Shown here: piece by piece, positions 7,083 through 15,018 of the stretch | Layout of the letters: the number at the start of each line of letters is the position of its first letter | Position numbering within the stretch: position 1 is the first letter of the stretch | The notes under the pieces: model-generated | The model's database searches: none | What the model was told of the DNA's origin: nothing | The model's input: only the letters and a program-made list of their open reading frames with translations | Program-made: the position numbers and the translations under genes | NCBI GenBank assembly: GCA_021204545.1 | Contig: JAJPZF010000098.1 | Span: forward strand, 1-15,214 | DNA length: 15,214 bases | Source of the DNA: Prevotellaceae bacterium | Lineage (GTDB): Bacteria > Bacteroidota > Bacteroidia > Bacteroidales > Bacteroidaceae | Reading direction: 5' to 3'

Positions 7083-8216
7083 ATGGAAAGGAACATATTA
7101 TCCCAGACCATCGACTACCTCCGATTTCCGCTCACGGTGGGTGTCGTGCTGATTCATTTCAACATTTCGGGAGGATTCCTTACGCATGGTCGTATTTATG
7201 GAGGTGAGGGAATGCCATACTGGTATCATATTATCATCACTCTCTTTAGCGATGTCTTACCACTGATTTCCGTACCGTTATTCTTTTTCTTTTCGGGTTT
7301 CCTTTTCTTCTATCGTGCAGAATGGAGTATAGCTACGTACAAGAGGAAACTAACAAACAGAGTACACACTCTACTTCTACCATACCTTTTGTGGAACATC
7401 TTAGCAATTGCCAAGATAAGCCTTGGGTATCTCCCTTTTTTTGCAAAGATATACCCAATGGCTGGAAGAGCAGGTGTAAACCTCTCCTTTTCAGCAATAG
7501 TTTACTCTTTTTGGGATTGTCGGCGAAGCGTGTTCGCACCTTTAATAGTTGATGCAAACGGGGTAGTCAATAGAATTTGCCCAATTGACGGGCCTCTATG
7601 GTTTGTGCGCGACCTGATGATAGTTATTATCTGTACGCCTTTGGTGTATGCGTTAACAAAGAGAATAGGGCGTTTGTTGCCTATCCTTTTGGGATTGGCC
7701 TGGTATTTTACAGGACCTTATAATCTGGGATATTCTCATCAAATCCTTGTAGCCCCCTTCTTCTTCTCATGGGGTGCTTACTACAGTATCCGCCGATTAG
7801 ATTTCACTCTTGTCTTTCGCAAGATGCCATCGTTTCTCCCTGCACTATATGTGGTATTTGTCGTTATTGATATCTTCACCAAGGGGTGGTCTTATAATGC
7901 CTACATTGATAATGCTGGCATCATGTTAGGTGTTATTTCGATAGTCATAGTCACGGCTTCTTTGCTGGACAGGGGGAAAATCAGTGTAAACCACTTTCTT
8001 GCAGGCTCGAGTTTCTTTGTTTTTGCTTTGCACCAACTGATACTACATAGTTTGGGAGTGATAATAATCACTCACATACGCAGCGACTCTCCTTATTTTC
8101 TCATTGTCTTTTATTTCCTTGTCCCATCCGTGACCATATTGATAAGTCTGCTCTTATACAAGGCATTGAACAGATTCGCTCCAGCGTGTGCCTCATTGTT
8201 AACAGGAGGACGTTAA
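7083..8216 (+). CDS. Acyltransferase-3 family membrane protein (first of two)
   Basis: This 377-residue membrane protein probably transfers acetyl or another acyl group to a sugar of the repeat unit. The N-terminal signature is present: IDYLRFPLTVGVVLIH with the conserved Arg (R14) and His (H25), then VPLFFFFSGFLFF. About ten membrane segments follow. The frame is open 96 nt further upstream, into the previous gene, but those codons give no membrane-protein features; ATG 7083 leads directly into the family motif and was chosen. It lies 43 nt after the preceding stop and is the last gene of the first rightward block. It is visibly richer in A+T than the wza- and wzz-like genes, in line with a separate origin. 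Acyl donor and acceptor cannot be read from the sequence. Confidence 0.88.
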   Translation: MERNILSQTIDYLRFPLTVGVVLIHFNISGGFLTHGRIYGGEGMPYWYHIIITLFSDVLPLISVPLFFFFSGFLFFYRAEWSIATYKRKLTNRVHTLLLPYLLWNILAIAKISLGYLPFFAKIYPMAGRAGVNLSFSAIVYSFWDCRRSVFAPLIVDANGVVNRICPIDGPLWFVRDLMIVIICTPLVYALTKRIGRLLPILLGLAWYFTGPYNLGYSHQILVAPFFFSWGAYYSIRRLDFTLVFRKMPSFLPALYVVFVVIDIFTKGWSYNAYIDNAGIMLGVISIVIVTASLLDRGKISVNHFLAGSSFFVFALHQLILHSLGVIIITHIRSDSPYFLIVFYFLVPSVTILISLLLYKALNRFAPACASLLTGGR

Positions 8217-8244
8217 TGCCGCTTTATTGCGCCTGCCTCCTGTT
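8201..8244. repeat. Inverted repeat across convergent stop codons, possible two-way terminator
   Basis: AACAGGAGG (8201-8209) and CCTCCTGTT (8236-8244) form a perfect 9-bp inverted repeat with a 26-nt loop. The loop holds both stop codons of the tail-to-tail genes. No clear T-run follows on either side, so it is not a textbook intrinsic terminator, though its place fits a two-way transcription stop. Confidence 0.4.
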
Positions 8245-9081
8245 CTCCAGAAAGGCCATACGGAACATACAGTCGCAGTAGAGCCTCACGCAGAGAGAGC
8301 GCAGCCAATTACGCTTGCGGGGATTGTCACACAGGAAGATGAGGGGGCGGCGAAGCACTTCGCCCCTCTTCTCGGCATAGAGCCACACGTTGAGAAGTCT
8401 TTCAGCCATAAAGCCGAATATCCTGCGCTGCATGGCGCTATAGTGGCTTATGTCTATGCACCTTTCCGCCTCTTCGAGTATGCCGAACAGCCAATGGCAA
8501 TAATTGTCGAAGTCCTGCCACCTCATGAGGAACATATTGCAGGGGCTGAGCCTGTTGCCAGTGAACATAACCTTGTTGAATGCATTCTTATACCTCCCTC
8601 CGTCCACGTTGCTCATCACATCACGAAGGGTTCTGAAATCGTCGGAGATATGCTGCGTATAATAGTCCATAGCCACGTTGTGGATGAAGTGCAGAGGCTT
8701 GGCGGTCACCACCTTGCCCCTCTTCACCTTCTCCGTCACGCTGTCGGGGACGGAGAGGTCGAGTGTCTGCAATTGCTCTGGCTTGAACTCATCGTGGGGC
8801 ATCAGCGGGCGTACTTGATGGTGGAAGTCGAAGTAGCGTCGGTAGTGGCACAGTCCTATCACGTCCACGCCCCTGAGGTTCTTCCACGCCCAGTACATAC
8901 CCGTAAGCTCGCAGTAGCTCGCATTCTTCCGGCTTATGTTTTCCCCTGTGTCGTCGCCCTGCATCCCCAGGTCCCCCTTCGTGATAGCCTTGCCCACGTG
9001 GATGGGCATATAAGGAGGCTCCGTTGCCCTGATGCCGTCCTTGTGGCAGCAGACCAGTATCTTCGTGTTACAGCTGTCCAT
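8224..9081 (-). CDS. DUF4422 protein, putative glycosyltransferase
   Basis: The 285-residue soluble protein belongs to the DUF4422 group found in capsule and exopolysaccharide loci and generally regarded as glycosyltransferases. Diagnostic pieces are KILVCCHKDG (7-16), YMPIHVGKAI (24-33), the stretch LGMQGDDTGENIS with SYCELTGMYWAWKN (38-68) and CHYRRYF (78-84). Its start overlaps the end of the flippase gene by 14 nt, so it is the last gene of the leftward operon. It probably adds one sugar to the lipid-linked repeat unit on the cytoplasmic side. The sugar and linkage cannot be read. The family call is firm; the enzymatic role rests on what is known of the family and on context. Confidence 0.85.
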   Translation of the reverse strand: MDSCNTKILVCCHKDGIRATEPPYMPIHVGKAITKGDLGMQGDDTGENISRKNASYCELTGMYWAWKNLRGVDVIGLCHYRRYFDFHHQVRPLMPHDEFKPEQLQTLDLSVPDSVTEKVKRGKVVTAKPLHFIHNVAMDYYTQHISDDFRTLRDVMSNVDGGRYKNAFNKVMFTGNRLSPCNMFLMRWQDFDNYCHWLFGILEEAERCIDISHYSAMQRRIFGFMAERLLNVWLYAEKRGEVLRRPLIFLCDNPRKRNWLRSLCVRLYCDCMFRMAFLENRRQAQ

Positions 9082-10525
9082 TCTCTCTCTTTGTCTTGTT
9101 CATTACAATGTCTTTCAGGTCTCTCATTGACTCATCCTGCGTTAGCAGTGAGAAGATAAGGTAGGAGGCGATGCCGGCCAGTAAGCCTGCCAACAGCTTA
9201 GTCCAGACTGTGTGGCAAGGCAGCATTGCCAGTGTGATAACGCCCACCATCAGTGCGGCGTTTACGATGACGGGCAACAACTCTCTCAGCTGCGGCAGGA
9301 AGCCGTAGTTGAGTATCTTCCTTGTGTAATAGCAGTTAAGCACGAACGCTACGAAGAAATACAGCGCTCTGCCTGCGCACATCCAGCCTATCCCGAAGGG
9401 AATGCTTGCGAAGAGAATGGCGAATGCTATGGGCTTCTTTATCAGTTCCAGCTTCAGCACCAGGTCGCTGCGCCCTTTCACGTAAAGGAGATTGAGGTTG
9501 ATGTGCGTCAGGGGAGACCACATATAGCCAAGGCATAGTATCTGCAGCACTGGCACGCAGGGCAGCCATTTCTCGCCAAGCACCACCTCAATCATGGGTG
9601 AAGCCGCTCCTATGATGCAGGCGAAGATGAAGTAGAGCACGTACATCGGCATACGCAGCAGTTTCCTGTAGGCGTGTATAAGCTTCACGTCGTCATTCTG
9701 GTATTCAGAGAGAATAGGGAAGTTCACCTTCACCACCGTCTGTGTCATTGTGTCGGCAGGCAGCCTGGCGAATAGCTCTCCCCTGTTGAAGAAGCCCACC
9801 TCAGCGGCGTTGAAGGCTTTACCTATCACCAGGGTGTAGAGGTTCTGGTAGATGGTGTTTATCATACCCGTGCAGAGCAGCTTAGAGCCGAAGGAGAAGA
9901 GCTTCCTGAACGACACCACAGAGAAAGCCCACAACGGTCTCCAGTGGGAGAAGAGCCAAAGGATGAGGGTGCGGGAGGCGGCTAAAGTCAGTGTCTGGAA
10001 CACCAGAGCCCATGCTCCGAAGCCTGCGTAAGCCATCGCTATGCCTACCACTCCCGAGATAATTATCGAGACGAGCGACCCCAACGACTGGAGCTTGAAG
10101 TTAAGCTCTATGCTAAGCCTTGCTGTCTGCACTATCGACAGCCCGTTAATGATGAGCGAGAGAGAAATGACCCTTGCCACACTCTTCAACTGGGGCATGT
10201 TGTAGAAGGAGGCTATGAAAGGTGCGGAGACATAGAACAAACCATAAAGCACGAGGGATATGGCGATGTTGAAATAGAACACCGTGGAGTAGTCAACCTC
10301 AGTGCGGTCTTTCTTCTGTATCAGCGCATTGGCGAAACCACTGTCGAGGAATGTCTGCGCGATGGCTATGAAGATAGTCAGCATGCCGATGATACCAAAG
10401 TCTGAAGGCATTAACACACGGGCTATTACTATACCCACGATAAACTGGATGGCTTGTGTGCCAAGCCTCTCGAAACCTGTCCATGCCATACCTTTGACGG
10501 CTTTACCTTTTATAGTCTCAGGCAT
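9068..10525 (-). CDS. Polysaccharide flippase (Wzx / WzxC-like)
   Basis: This 485-residue membrane protein probably moves the lipid-linked repeat unit across the inner membrane. It begins KGKAVKGMAWTGFERLGTQA followed by a first membrane segment and VLMPSDFGIIGM, the characteristic opening of the WzxC/polysaccharide-synthase-3 group within the MOP exporters; LDSGFANALIQ and STVFYFNI follow as usual. About 12-14 hydrophobic segments are spread along the protein and the length is normal. It lies 12 nt after the LicD gene and overlaps the DUF4422 gene by 14 nt, so all four leftward genes form one transcription unit. It is the only flippase in the window and so probably serves the glycan of the rightward genes as well. 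Confidence 0.92.
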   Translation of the reverse strand: MPETIKGKAVKGMAWTGFERLGTQAIQFIVGIVIARVLMPSDFGIIGMLTIFIAIAQTFLDSGFANALIQKKDRTEVDYSTVFYFNIAISLVLYGLFYVSAPFIASFYNMPQLKSVARVISLSLIINGLSIVQTARLSIELNFKLQSLGSLVSIIISGVVGIAMAYAGFGAWALVFQTLTLAASRTLILWLFSHWRPLWAFSVVSFRKLFSFGSKLLCTGMINTIYQNLYTLVIGKAFNAAEVGFFNRGELFARLPADTMTQTVVKVNFPILSEYQNDDVKLIHAYRKLLRMPMYVLYFIFACIIGAASPMIEVVLGEKWLPCVPVLQILCLGYMWSPLTHINLNLLYVKGRSDLVLKLELIKKPIAFAILFASIPFGIGWMCAGRALYFFVAFVLNCYYTRKILNYGFLPQLRELLPVIVNAALMVGVITLAMLPCHTVWTKLLAGLLAGIASYLIFSLLTQDESMRDLKDIVMNKTKRENGQL

Positions 10526-10537
10526 GAACGTCAGCTC

Positions 10538-11467
10538 TTATTTCAGGTATTCAGTGTAAGGTCTGTCGGTGTTGAAGACGCAGCCTCCGTGTGTAGCCGT
10601 CCCTTTCTTGACGATGTGCCAGTTACCGTAGAACTTGTCGAGCAGTGGGATGTAGCCCTTCGGAGCAGGCACCTCAAACATCTCAAACGGCAGAGTCACA
10701 GTCTCGCTGAACCATTCTCTTTGCCATACACGTCGTGGCTTGATGGGACAGAGCACCATCTTGCATACCCTCTCCGACTGCGTGCCGTTGTATCTCTGCG
10801 CTTCTTCCAGGAACTTGGTGTATGGCTTCTCATAGTCGAACTTCCCCCGCATCACTGTCCTCTCAGCTAAATGGAGCAGGCTGCTTTTGGCCATCTTCCA
10901 TAGGTTCTTGCGCCTTACAGGGTGGTAGTTGTGCGATAGGTTGCGGTATTCAACGGCTTGCTCTTTATAGTGGCTCACTCGTTCTGCTTGTCTCCTGAAC
11001 AAGTTGTCGTCGTCTGGTATTGTCTCCAGAGGGAAGATGTCGAGGAATATGCCTTGGTTGAAGCTGAAGCGGTTGTCCTGTTCTGCTTTCAATATGCCAG
11101 TAGTCAAGCTGTTGCGCAGTTGGGCGTGTCCGCGCATACTCCCTTTGTCCGTCTCTTCCGTCTGGAAGAAGTAGGGATGGCTGAACTCACTCTCCGCCAC
11201 TCGACAGAGCCTTTCGTATTCATCCCGCATCATCACCACGTCCACATCATCGTCCCATGGTATCATTCCCTTGTGGCGCACCGCTCCGAGGAGTGTTCCT
11301 CCGTCCACCCACCAGCGGATGTCGTGCTTACGGCACACTCGCATAAACTCGTTGAGCAGATCGAAAAGCACAGCCCAAACTCGCTTCATATCGGGGCTGA
11401 TGTAATACCCCTCTCTCTCTTCTCCCTCGAAGAACGATGCCGGAAGCTTAAGATTGAGCTCTACCAT
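10538..11467 (-). CDS. LicD family phosphotransferase
   Basis: LicD proteins are nucleotidyltransferase-fold enzymes that attach phosphocholine or related alcohol phosphates, taken from a CDP carrier, to surface glycans. This 309-residue protein shows the family core: WWVDGGTLLGAVRHKGMIPW followed by DDDVDV, with the Gly-Gly-Thr turn (56-58) and the metal-binding acidic cluster (D72-D76). The start at 11467 is 4 nt after the stop of the cytidylyltransferase gene, which points to a shared operon and a supply of its CDP substrate. The partner enzyme resembles TagD rather than LicC, so phosphoglycerol or phosphoethanolamine is a likelier donor group than phosphocholine. That is inference. The length is normal and all key residues seen in the core are present. 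Confidence 0.9.
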   Translation of the reverse strand: MVELNLKLPASFFEGEEREGYYISPDMKRVWAVLFDLLNEFMRVCRKHDIRWWVDGGTLLGAVRHKGMIPWDDDVDVVMMRDEYERLCRVAESEFSHPYFFQTEETDKGSMRGHAQLRNSLTTGILKAEQDNRFSFNQGIFLDIFPLETIPDDDNLFRRQAERVSHYKEQAVEYRNLSHNYHPVRRKNLWKMAKSSLLHLAERTVMRGKFDYEKPYTKFLEEAQRYNGTQSERVCKMVLCPIKPRRVWQREWFSETVTLPFEMFEVPAPKGYIPLLDKFYGNWHIVKKGTATHGGCVFNTDRPYTEYLK

Positions 11468-11471
11468 AGGG

Positions 11472-11888
11472 CTACCTGTTGATTTTCTCCCGCAGGATAG
11501 AACTGCTTATGCCCTCTGTGTGCGGCAGATAGATGATGTCTACGCCTAAAGGGGCAAACTGCTTCTCAAACTCTTCCCATTGCGGAGTACCTTTCCAGTC
11601 TGAGCCGACAAGCATAGCGTCAAAGTGTTCGCGTTCCCATGCGGCAAGCTTGTTCTTGTCGGGCTGCGACACCACCTTGTCCACGTACTTTATGGCAGAC
11701 ACTATGGCCATTCTCTCTTCAAACGGGATGATAGGCATCTTACCCTTCTCTTGGAGTACCAGCTCATCGGTGCTGACCCCCACTATCAGGTAGTCACAAC
11801 GCTCCTTAGCCCGCTTCAGCACATTGAGGTGTCCGATGTGGAACATATCGTAGACACCTGTCGTGTAGCCTACCTTGTAATTTTTCAT
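11472..11888 (-). CDS. TagD-like cytidylyltransferase (CDP-glycerol or CDP-ethanolamine type)
   Basis: This 138-residue enzyme should activate an alcohol phosphate with CTP to form a CDP-alcohol. The two signatures of the family are visible: GVYDMFHIGH with the HxxH nucleotide-binding site (H17-H20), and TEGISSSIL near the C-terminus, equal to the RTEGISTT motif of TagD. The length matches TagD (about 130 residues). The frame stays open upstream to 11945, but the ATG at 11888 gives the normal N-terminus MKNYKVGYTTG; the longer form adds a low-complexity stretch read from the GC-rich intergenic repeat, so I reject it. It is the first gene of the leftward operon, directly before licD. Glycerol-3-phosphate is the classical TagD substrate; the true substrate here is not proven. 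Confidence 0.88.
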   Translation of the reverse strand: MKNYKVGYTTGVYDMFHIGHLNVLKRAKERCDYLIVGVSTDELVLQEKGKMPIIPFEERMAIVSAIKYVDKVVSQPDKNKLAAWEREHFDAMLVGSDWKGTPQWEEFEKQFAPLGVDIIYLPHTEGISSSILREKINR

Positions 11889-11967
11889 GCCGCGAAGATA
11901 CTCTTTTTCTGCCTCCCCTCCCTTTGCCTCCCCGCTTTTTAGCAATAAATGGGGAGGGGCGTTCGTT
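11889..11967. promoter_or_regulatory. Divergent intergenic region with GC-rich inverted repeat
   Basis: This 79-bp gap separates the leftward operon from the second rightward block and should hold both promoters. CCTCCCC (11927-11933) and GGGGAGG (11951-11957) form a 7-bp inverted repeat with a 17-nt loop. On the plus strand TTTG (11923-11926) and, 19 nt later, TAAATGGG (11946-11953) weakly fit the Bacteroidetes promoter. On the minus strand TATCTTCG lies only 4 nt before the ATG, which would give an almost leaderless message. Both promoter readings are weak. Confidence 0.35.
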
Positions 11968-12876
11968 ATGCTGTCAGCTATGTTGCGTGTTCAAGTGCTT
12001 ATGTCCACCTACAACGGCGTTCGCTTTCTCTCCGAGCAGCTGGAGTCAATCTATGCCCAGCGGGGGGTTGAGGTAGAGCTGCTTGTCCGTGACGATGGCT
12101 CTACGGACAACACCGTGGATATGCTTCGACGCGGGCAAGAGCAGGGGAGGTTGAGATGGTATACTGGGCAGAATCTCAAGCCTGCCCGTAGCTTCCTTCA
12201 TCTGCTGAAGAATGCTGATGATGGTGTCGACCTGTACGCATTCTCTGACCAAGACGACGTTTGGGACGAAGACAAGCTTCTCGTTGCCTCCAACACTATT
12301 GGGGGTGAGCCAAAGCCAGCACTCTATTTCTGCCAAACACGTCTTGTGAATGAGCAGCTCAATGATTTGCCCCAGATTCCCATCTCCCCCAGACTTACCT
12401 ATGGGGAGGCACTGGTGTATCAGTTTGTGGGCGGCTGCACTATGGTTTTCAACAAGGCTCTAAGGGATATAGTAAATTGCTACACCCCGGAATACTTGCC
12501 TATGCATGACGTGTGGATCTACGACATTGCTTTAGCTGTGGGTGCGAAGGTCGTGTTCGACGCAGTGCCGCATATCCGTTATCGCCAGCATTCGGACAAT
12601 GCGATAGGACAAACAGCCTCTGTCTCAAGTCAATGGGGGGAGCGTTTGCGGCGTTTGCGCCAGCATGAGCATATCCGTTGGCGCACGGCGCAAGAGCTGC
12701 TAAAGGGCTATTCTTCTCTGATGTCACAAGAAAATAGGGAGCTTACGGTGGCGATAGTGGGCTATCGCACATCATGGCTAAAGAAGTTGTCGCTCTTGTT
12801 CTCTCGCAGGTTGCGCCCTGCAAGCAAGACAATAGCCCTCACCAGCAGGCTGGCTATCCTGCTGAATCTCTTTTAG
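11968..12876 (+). CDS. Family 2 glycosyltransferase (rhamnosyltransferase-like)
   Basis: The 302-residue soluble enzyme should add a sugar to the repeat unit on the cytoplasmic side. It has the GT-A fold signatures VLMSTYNG (10-17), RDDGSTDNT (41-49) for nucleotide binding and SDQDDVW (93-99) with the metal-binding DxD. The later stretch MHDVWIYDIALAVG ... IRYRQHSDNAIG is typical of the group often named alpha-L-Rha alpha-1,3-L-rhamnosyltransferase. The frame is open from 11887, but those first codons overlap the divergent gene. ATG 11968 follows the GGAGGGG purine run by about 10 nt and was chosen; ATG 11980 is also possible. It is the first gene of the second rightward block. The sugar specificity is not known. 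Confidence 0.88.
   Translation: MLSAMLRVQVLMSTYNGVRFLSEQLESIYAQRGVEVELLVRDDGSTDNTVDMLRRGQEQGRLRWYTGQNLKPARSFLHLLKNADDGVDLYAFSDQDDVWDEDKLLVASNTIGGEPKPALYFCQTRLVNEQLNDLPQIPISPRLTYGEALVYQFVGGCTMVFNKALRDIVNCYTPEYLPMHDVWIYDIALAVGAKVVFDAVPHIRYRQHSDNAIGQTASVSSQWGERLRRLRQHEHIRWRTAQELLKGYSSLMSQENRELTVAIVGYRTSWLKKLSLLFSRRLRPASKTIALTSRLAILLNLF
12843..12871 (+). terminator. Possible weak terminator hairpin at the end of the glycosyltransferase gene
   Basis: CAGCAGG (12843-12849) and CCTGCTG (12858-12864) form a perfect 7-bp stem with an 8-nt loop, followed by AATCTCT and a short T-run ending just before the stop codon. The hairpin lies inside the coding end, so coding constraint may explain it. The following 166 nt before the next gene hold no ORF I can support. 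Confidence 0.22.
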
Positions 12877-13042
12877 TGGGAAGTCGTTCTTGTTTGTCGT
12901 CTTCTGGCGCAATAAAACAGATCTTACTTCCGTTACATACTAAAAAGAACGTTTTGAGGAAAGTGTGTTCAGATGTGAGGAAGCATTCTCTTTATAGAGG
13001 GTGTTTTGGTGTAGTTTCCCTTTGGCAAATATGCCCTTCGAT

Positions 13043-13834
13043 ATGAGCAAAATCCCCACAATATCAGTTGTTACCATTTGCTTCAATAGTGCTGACACTG
13101 TGGAGGAGACTATGCTGAGCGTCGTGGGGCAGGGTTACCCTGCGTTGGATTACGTGGTGATAGACGGTGGCTCAACCGACGGCACGCTCGACATCATCAG
13201 GAAGTACCAGGACAAGCTTGGCTACTTCGTCTCCGAGCCCGACAAGGGCATAAGCGACGCCTTCAACAAGGGCGTGGCTCACAGCAAGGGAGAACTGGTG
13301 GTTATAATCAATAGTGACGACATTCTTTGCCCAAATGCCCTGAACCATGTGGCAGAGTATTACGAGGAGGGGAAATGGGACATATACAGGGGTAATGTTA
13401 TAGTAAGGAATAAGAAAACTGGATTCTGCGGTAGAGATATACCTTCGATAAAGTTTCCCCTCTTTCCTTGGCAGGTTAACGTAGACCATCAAGGTACATT
13501 TGTCACCCGTGATGCATACGTGCGGTGGGGTGGTTACGATATCAGTTTCCAGTATATGATGGATCATGACTTCCTTGCCCGTTGTTATCAGGGCGGGGCT
13601 CGTATGAGGTATGTGCCCGTAGACGTGGCGGAGTTCCGTTTAGGTGGGGTGTCGGTGGCATGCATCTCTTCAAAGCGATACGACATAGAACATGTTGTGC
13701 TCAATCAGGGTGGGAGCAAGCTGTTGGCAAGATTGTGCTACTGGTATTTTTGGCTGTTTGAGAAAGTGAAGTTGATGATAATAAGCATATGTGGAATAGA
13801 CAGTCTTAAAAGGATGCATTACGGGCGAACATAA
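13043..13834 (+). CDS. Family 2 glycosyltransferase (WcaE/WfgS-like)
   Basis: The 263-residue enzyme has a GT-A domain with SVVTICFNSADTVEETMLSV (8-27), VVIDGGSTDGT (38-48), SEPDKGISDAFNKG (64-77) and INSDD (89-93), the pattern of the WfgS/WcaE-like group that works in colanic acid and O-antigen synthesis. HQGTFV and MMDHDFLAR further on match the acceptor side of this group. The frame is open from 13001 with ATGs at 13031 and 13043; I prefer 13043 because MSKIPTISVV is the normal start. The first half (about 13110-13290) is GC-rich with the codon use of the left part of the locus, while the second half is plainly richer in A+T. It lies 166 nt after the previous gene and 23 nt before the next. 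The sugar is not known. Confidence 0.88.
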   Translation: MSKIPTISVVTICFNSADTVEETMLSVVGQGYPALDYVVIDGGSTDGTLDIIRKYQDKLGYFVSEPDKGISDAFNKGVAHSKGELVVIINSDDILCPNALNHVAEYYEEGKWDIYRGNVIVRNKKTGFCGRDIPSIKFPLFPWQVNVDHQGTFVTRDAYVRWGGYDISFQYMMDHDFLARCYQGGARMRYVPVDVAEFRLGGVSVACISSKRYDIEHVVLNQGGSKLLARLCYWYFWLFEKVKLMIISICGIDSLKRMHYGRT

Positions 13835-13857
13835 AAGGGTTGGGCGCCAATACTAAT

Positions 13858-14931
13858 ATGGATAAAGATATAGGCGGAATAGGGCAGCGCATAGAATATA
13901 TAGATTGTATGCGGGGTTTCACTATGATACTTGTGGTTTATCACCATGTCGTATACTATCTTCTTTCCAATGGAGCTGAAGAGGTGACGAGTTTCGACTC
14001 TATCATAATGTCGTTCAGAATGCCATTGTTCTTCTTCATTAGTGGGCTGATGGCTTGCCGCTTACTCGTGGATTCTTCTTGGTTGCGTGAGAAATGCAGG
14101 AGGCGATTGCTCGAACAGTTCTTGCCAACAGTTGTGGTAGGAGCGCTTTATGTCTTGTTCATTCATCATGACTTAAGAAATCTTTTGTTCGACTCTGCGA
14201 GAGAGGGTTATTGGTTTACGATAACATTGTTTGAGGTCTTTGTATGCTATGCGGTACTCTCGTATGTGTTAGACAGATTGAAGTTGAGTACTTCGGATAA
14301 GACTCTTTTCTTCGTGGGTATTATGTTCCTTATGTGTCTGTGCTTCGTGCTTTCACTAACGTCACGTCCTTTTGCGACTTCTTCTTTTTCCCAGGTCTTC
14401 GGGCTTTATCAGTTCGTGAAGTTCTTGCCTCTTTTCCTTTTAGGAGTTCTTGCTAGGATGCATTTCCCGAGGTTCTTAGCTGTTGTAGGCAGCGATATCG
14501 TAGCTTCCTTAGCGTTGTTACTCTTCATCGTGCTGTGTGTTCTAAGGCAAGTGCGCTCGGATATGCCATTTGTTGGAGCGATGCAGATCCTTCAGGCTAT
14601 ACTTGGGATAGTGATGGTTTACAAGGTGTTCTATAGTTATCGGGACTTCTTCCATGCTGACAGAATGGTTGGGCGGTGTCTCAGTTACGTGGGAAGGCAT
14701 ACTTTACCGATATATCTCTTACACTTCTTCTTCGTTTCTGGATTGATGGGTTTGAGAAGCACCAACTTACCCAGCCTCATATCAGATAATTGGTCGTTTG
14801 AGCTTGTCTTTGTGCTTTTGTGTTCCTTGTTGATAGTAGGGGCAACGTTGTTAGTAGATAAGTTCCTTGGGGTGTTCCCCTTGCTTCACTCTATAATGCT
14901 TGGGTGGAAGACGAGGAAGGGCTCTAAATGA
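13858..14931 (+). CDS. Acyltransferase-3 family membrane protein (second)
   Basis: This 357-residue membrane protein is a second probable O-acyltransferase for the glycan. The family motif is RIEYIDCMRGFTMILVVYHH with the conserved Arg (R19) and His (H29 or H30), followed by MPLFFFISGLMACR. About ten membrane segments follow, and a late membrane segment begins after GRHTLPIYLLHFFF, which is typical of the C-terminal part of the family. The frame opens at a TTG (13840), but the first ATG is 13858, 23 nt after the preceding stop and behind an AAAAGGG purine run, so I prefer it. It differs clearly in sequence from the other acyltransferase in this window, so it is not a recent duplicate and may modify another position. 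The gene is visibly richer in A+T than the left part of the locus, a sign of separate acquisition. Confidence 0.88.
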   Translation: MDKDIGGIGQRIEYIDCMRGFTMILVVYHHVVYYLLSNGAEEVTSFDSIIMSFRMPLFFFISGLMACRLLVDSSWLREKCRRRLLEQFLPTVVVGALYVLFIHHDLRNLLFDSAREGYWFTITLFEVFVCYAVLSYVLDRLKLSTSDKTLFFVGIMFLMCLCFVLSLTSRPFATSSFSQVFGLYQFVKFLPLFLLGVLARMHFPRFLAVVGSDIVASLALLLFIVLCVLRQVRSDMPFVGAMQILQAILGIVMVYKVFYSYRDFFHADRMVGRCLSYVGRHTLPIYLLHFFFVSGLMGLRSTNLPSLISDNWSFELVFVLLCSLLIVGATLLVDKFLGVFPLLHSIMLGWKTRKGSK

Positions 14932-14982
14932 CTATCAAGGAAATAGTTAGCAGCGGCTAGGACTTATGAGAGGTATTTTTGC

Positions 14983-14990
14983 TACCTTTG
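14983..14990 (+). promoter_or_regulatory. Bacteroidetes -7 promoter box before the radical SAM gene
   Basis: TACCTTTG matches the TAnnTTTG consensus exactly and lies in a TTTTTGCTACCTTTGC context common at Bacteroidetes promoters. No good TTTG element is seen 19-21 nt upstream. Transcription would start near 14997, leaving a leader of about 100 nt. Confidence 0.6.
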
Positions 14991-15018
14991 CATTCGGATA
15001 AGCGGCACGGAGCGCCTT

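Noticed and set aside
8227..9159. Open frame of 310 codons on the plus strand
   Set aside because: It is antisense to the DUF4422 gene and has no recognisable motif, while the minus-strand protein has several.
12774..13046. Open frame of 90 codons between the two glycosyltransferases
   Set aside because: It overlaps the 3' end of the first in another frame, and the translation shows no domain, signal or membrane pattern.
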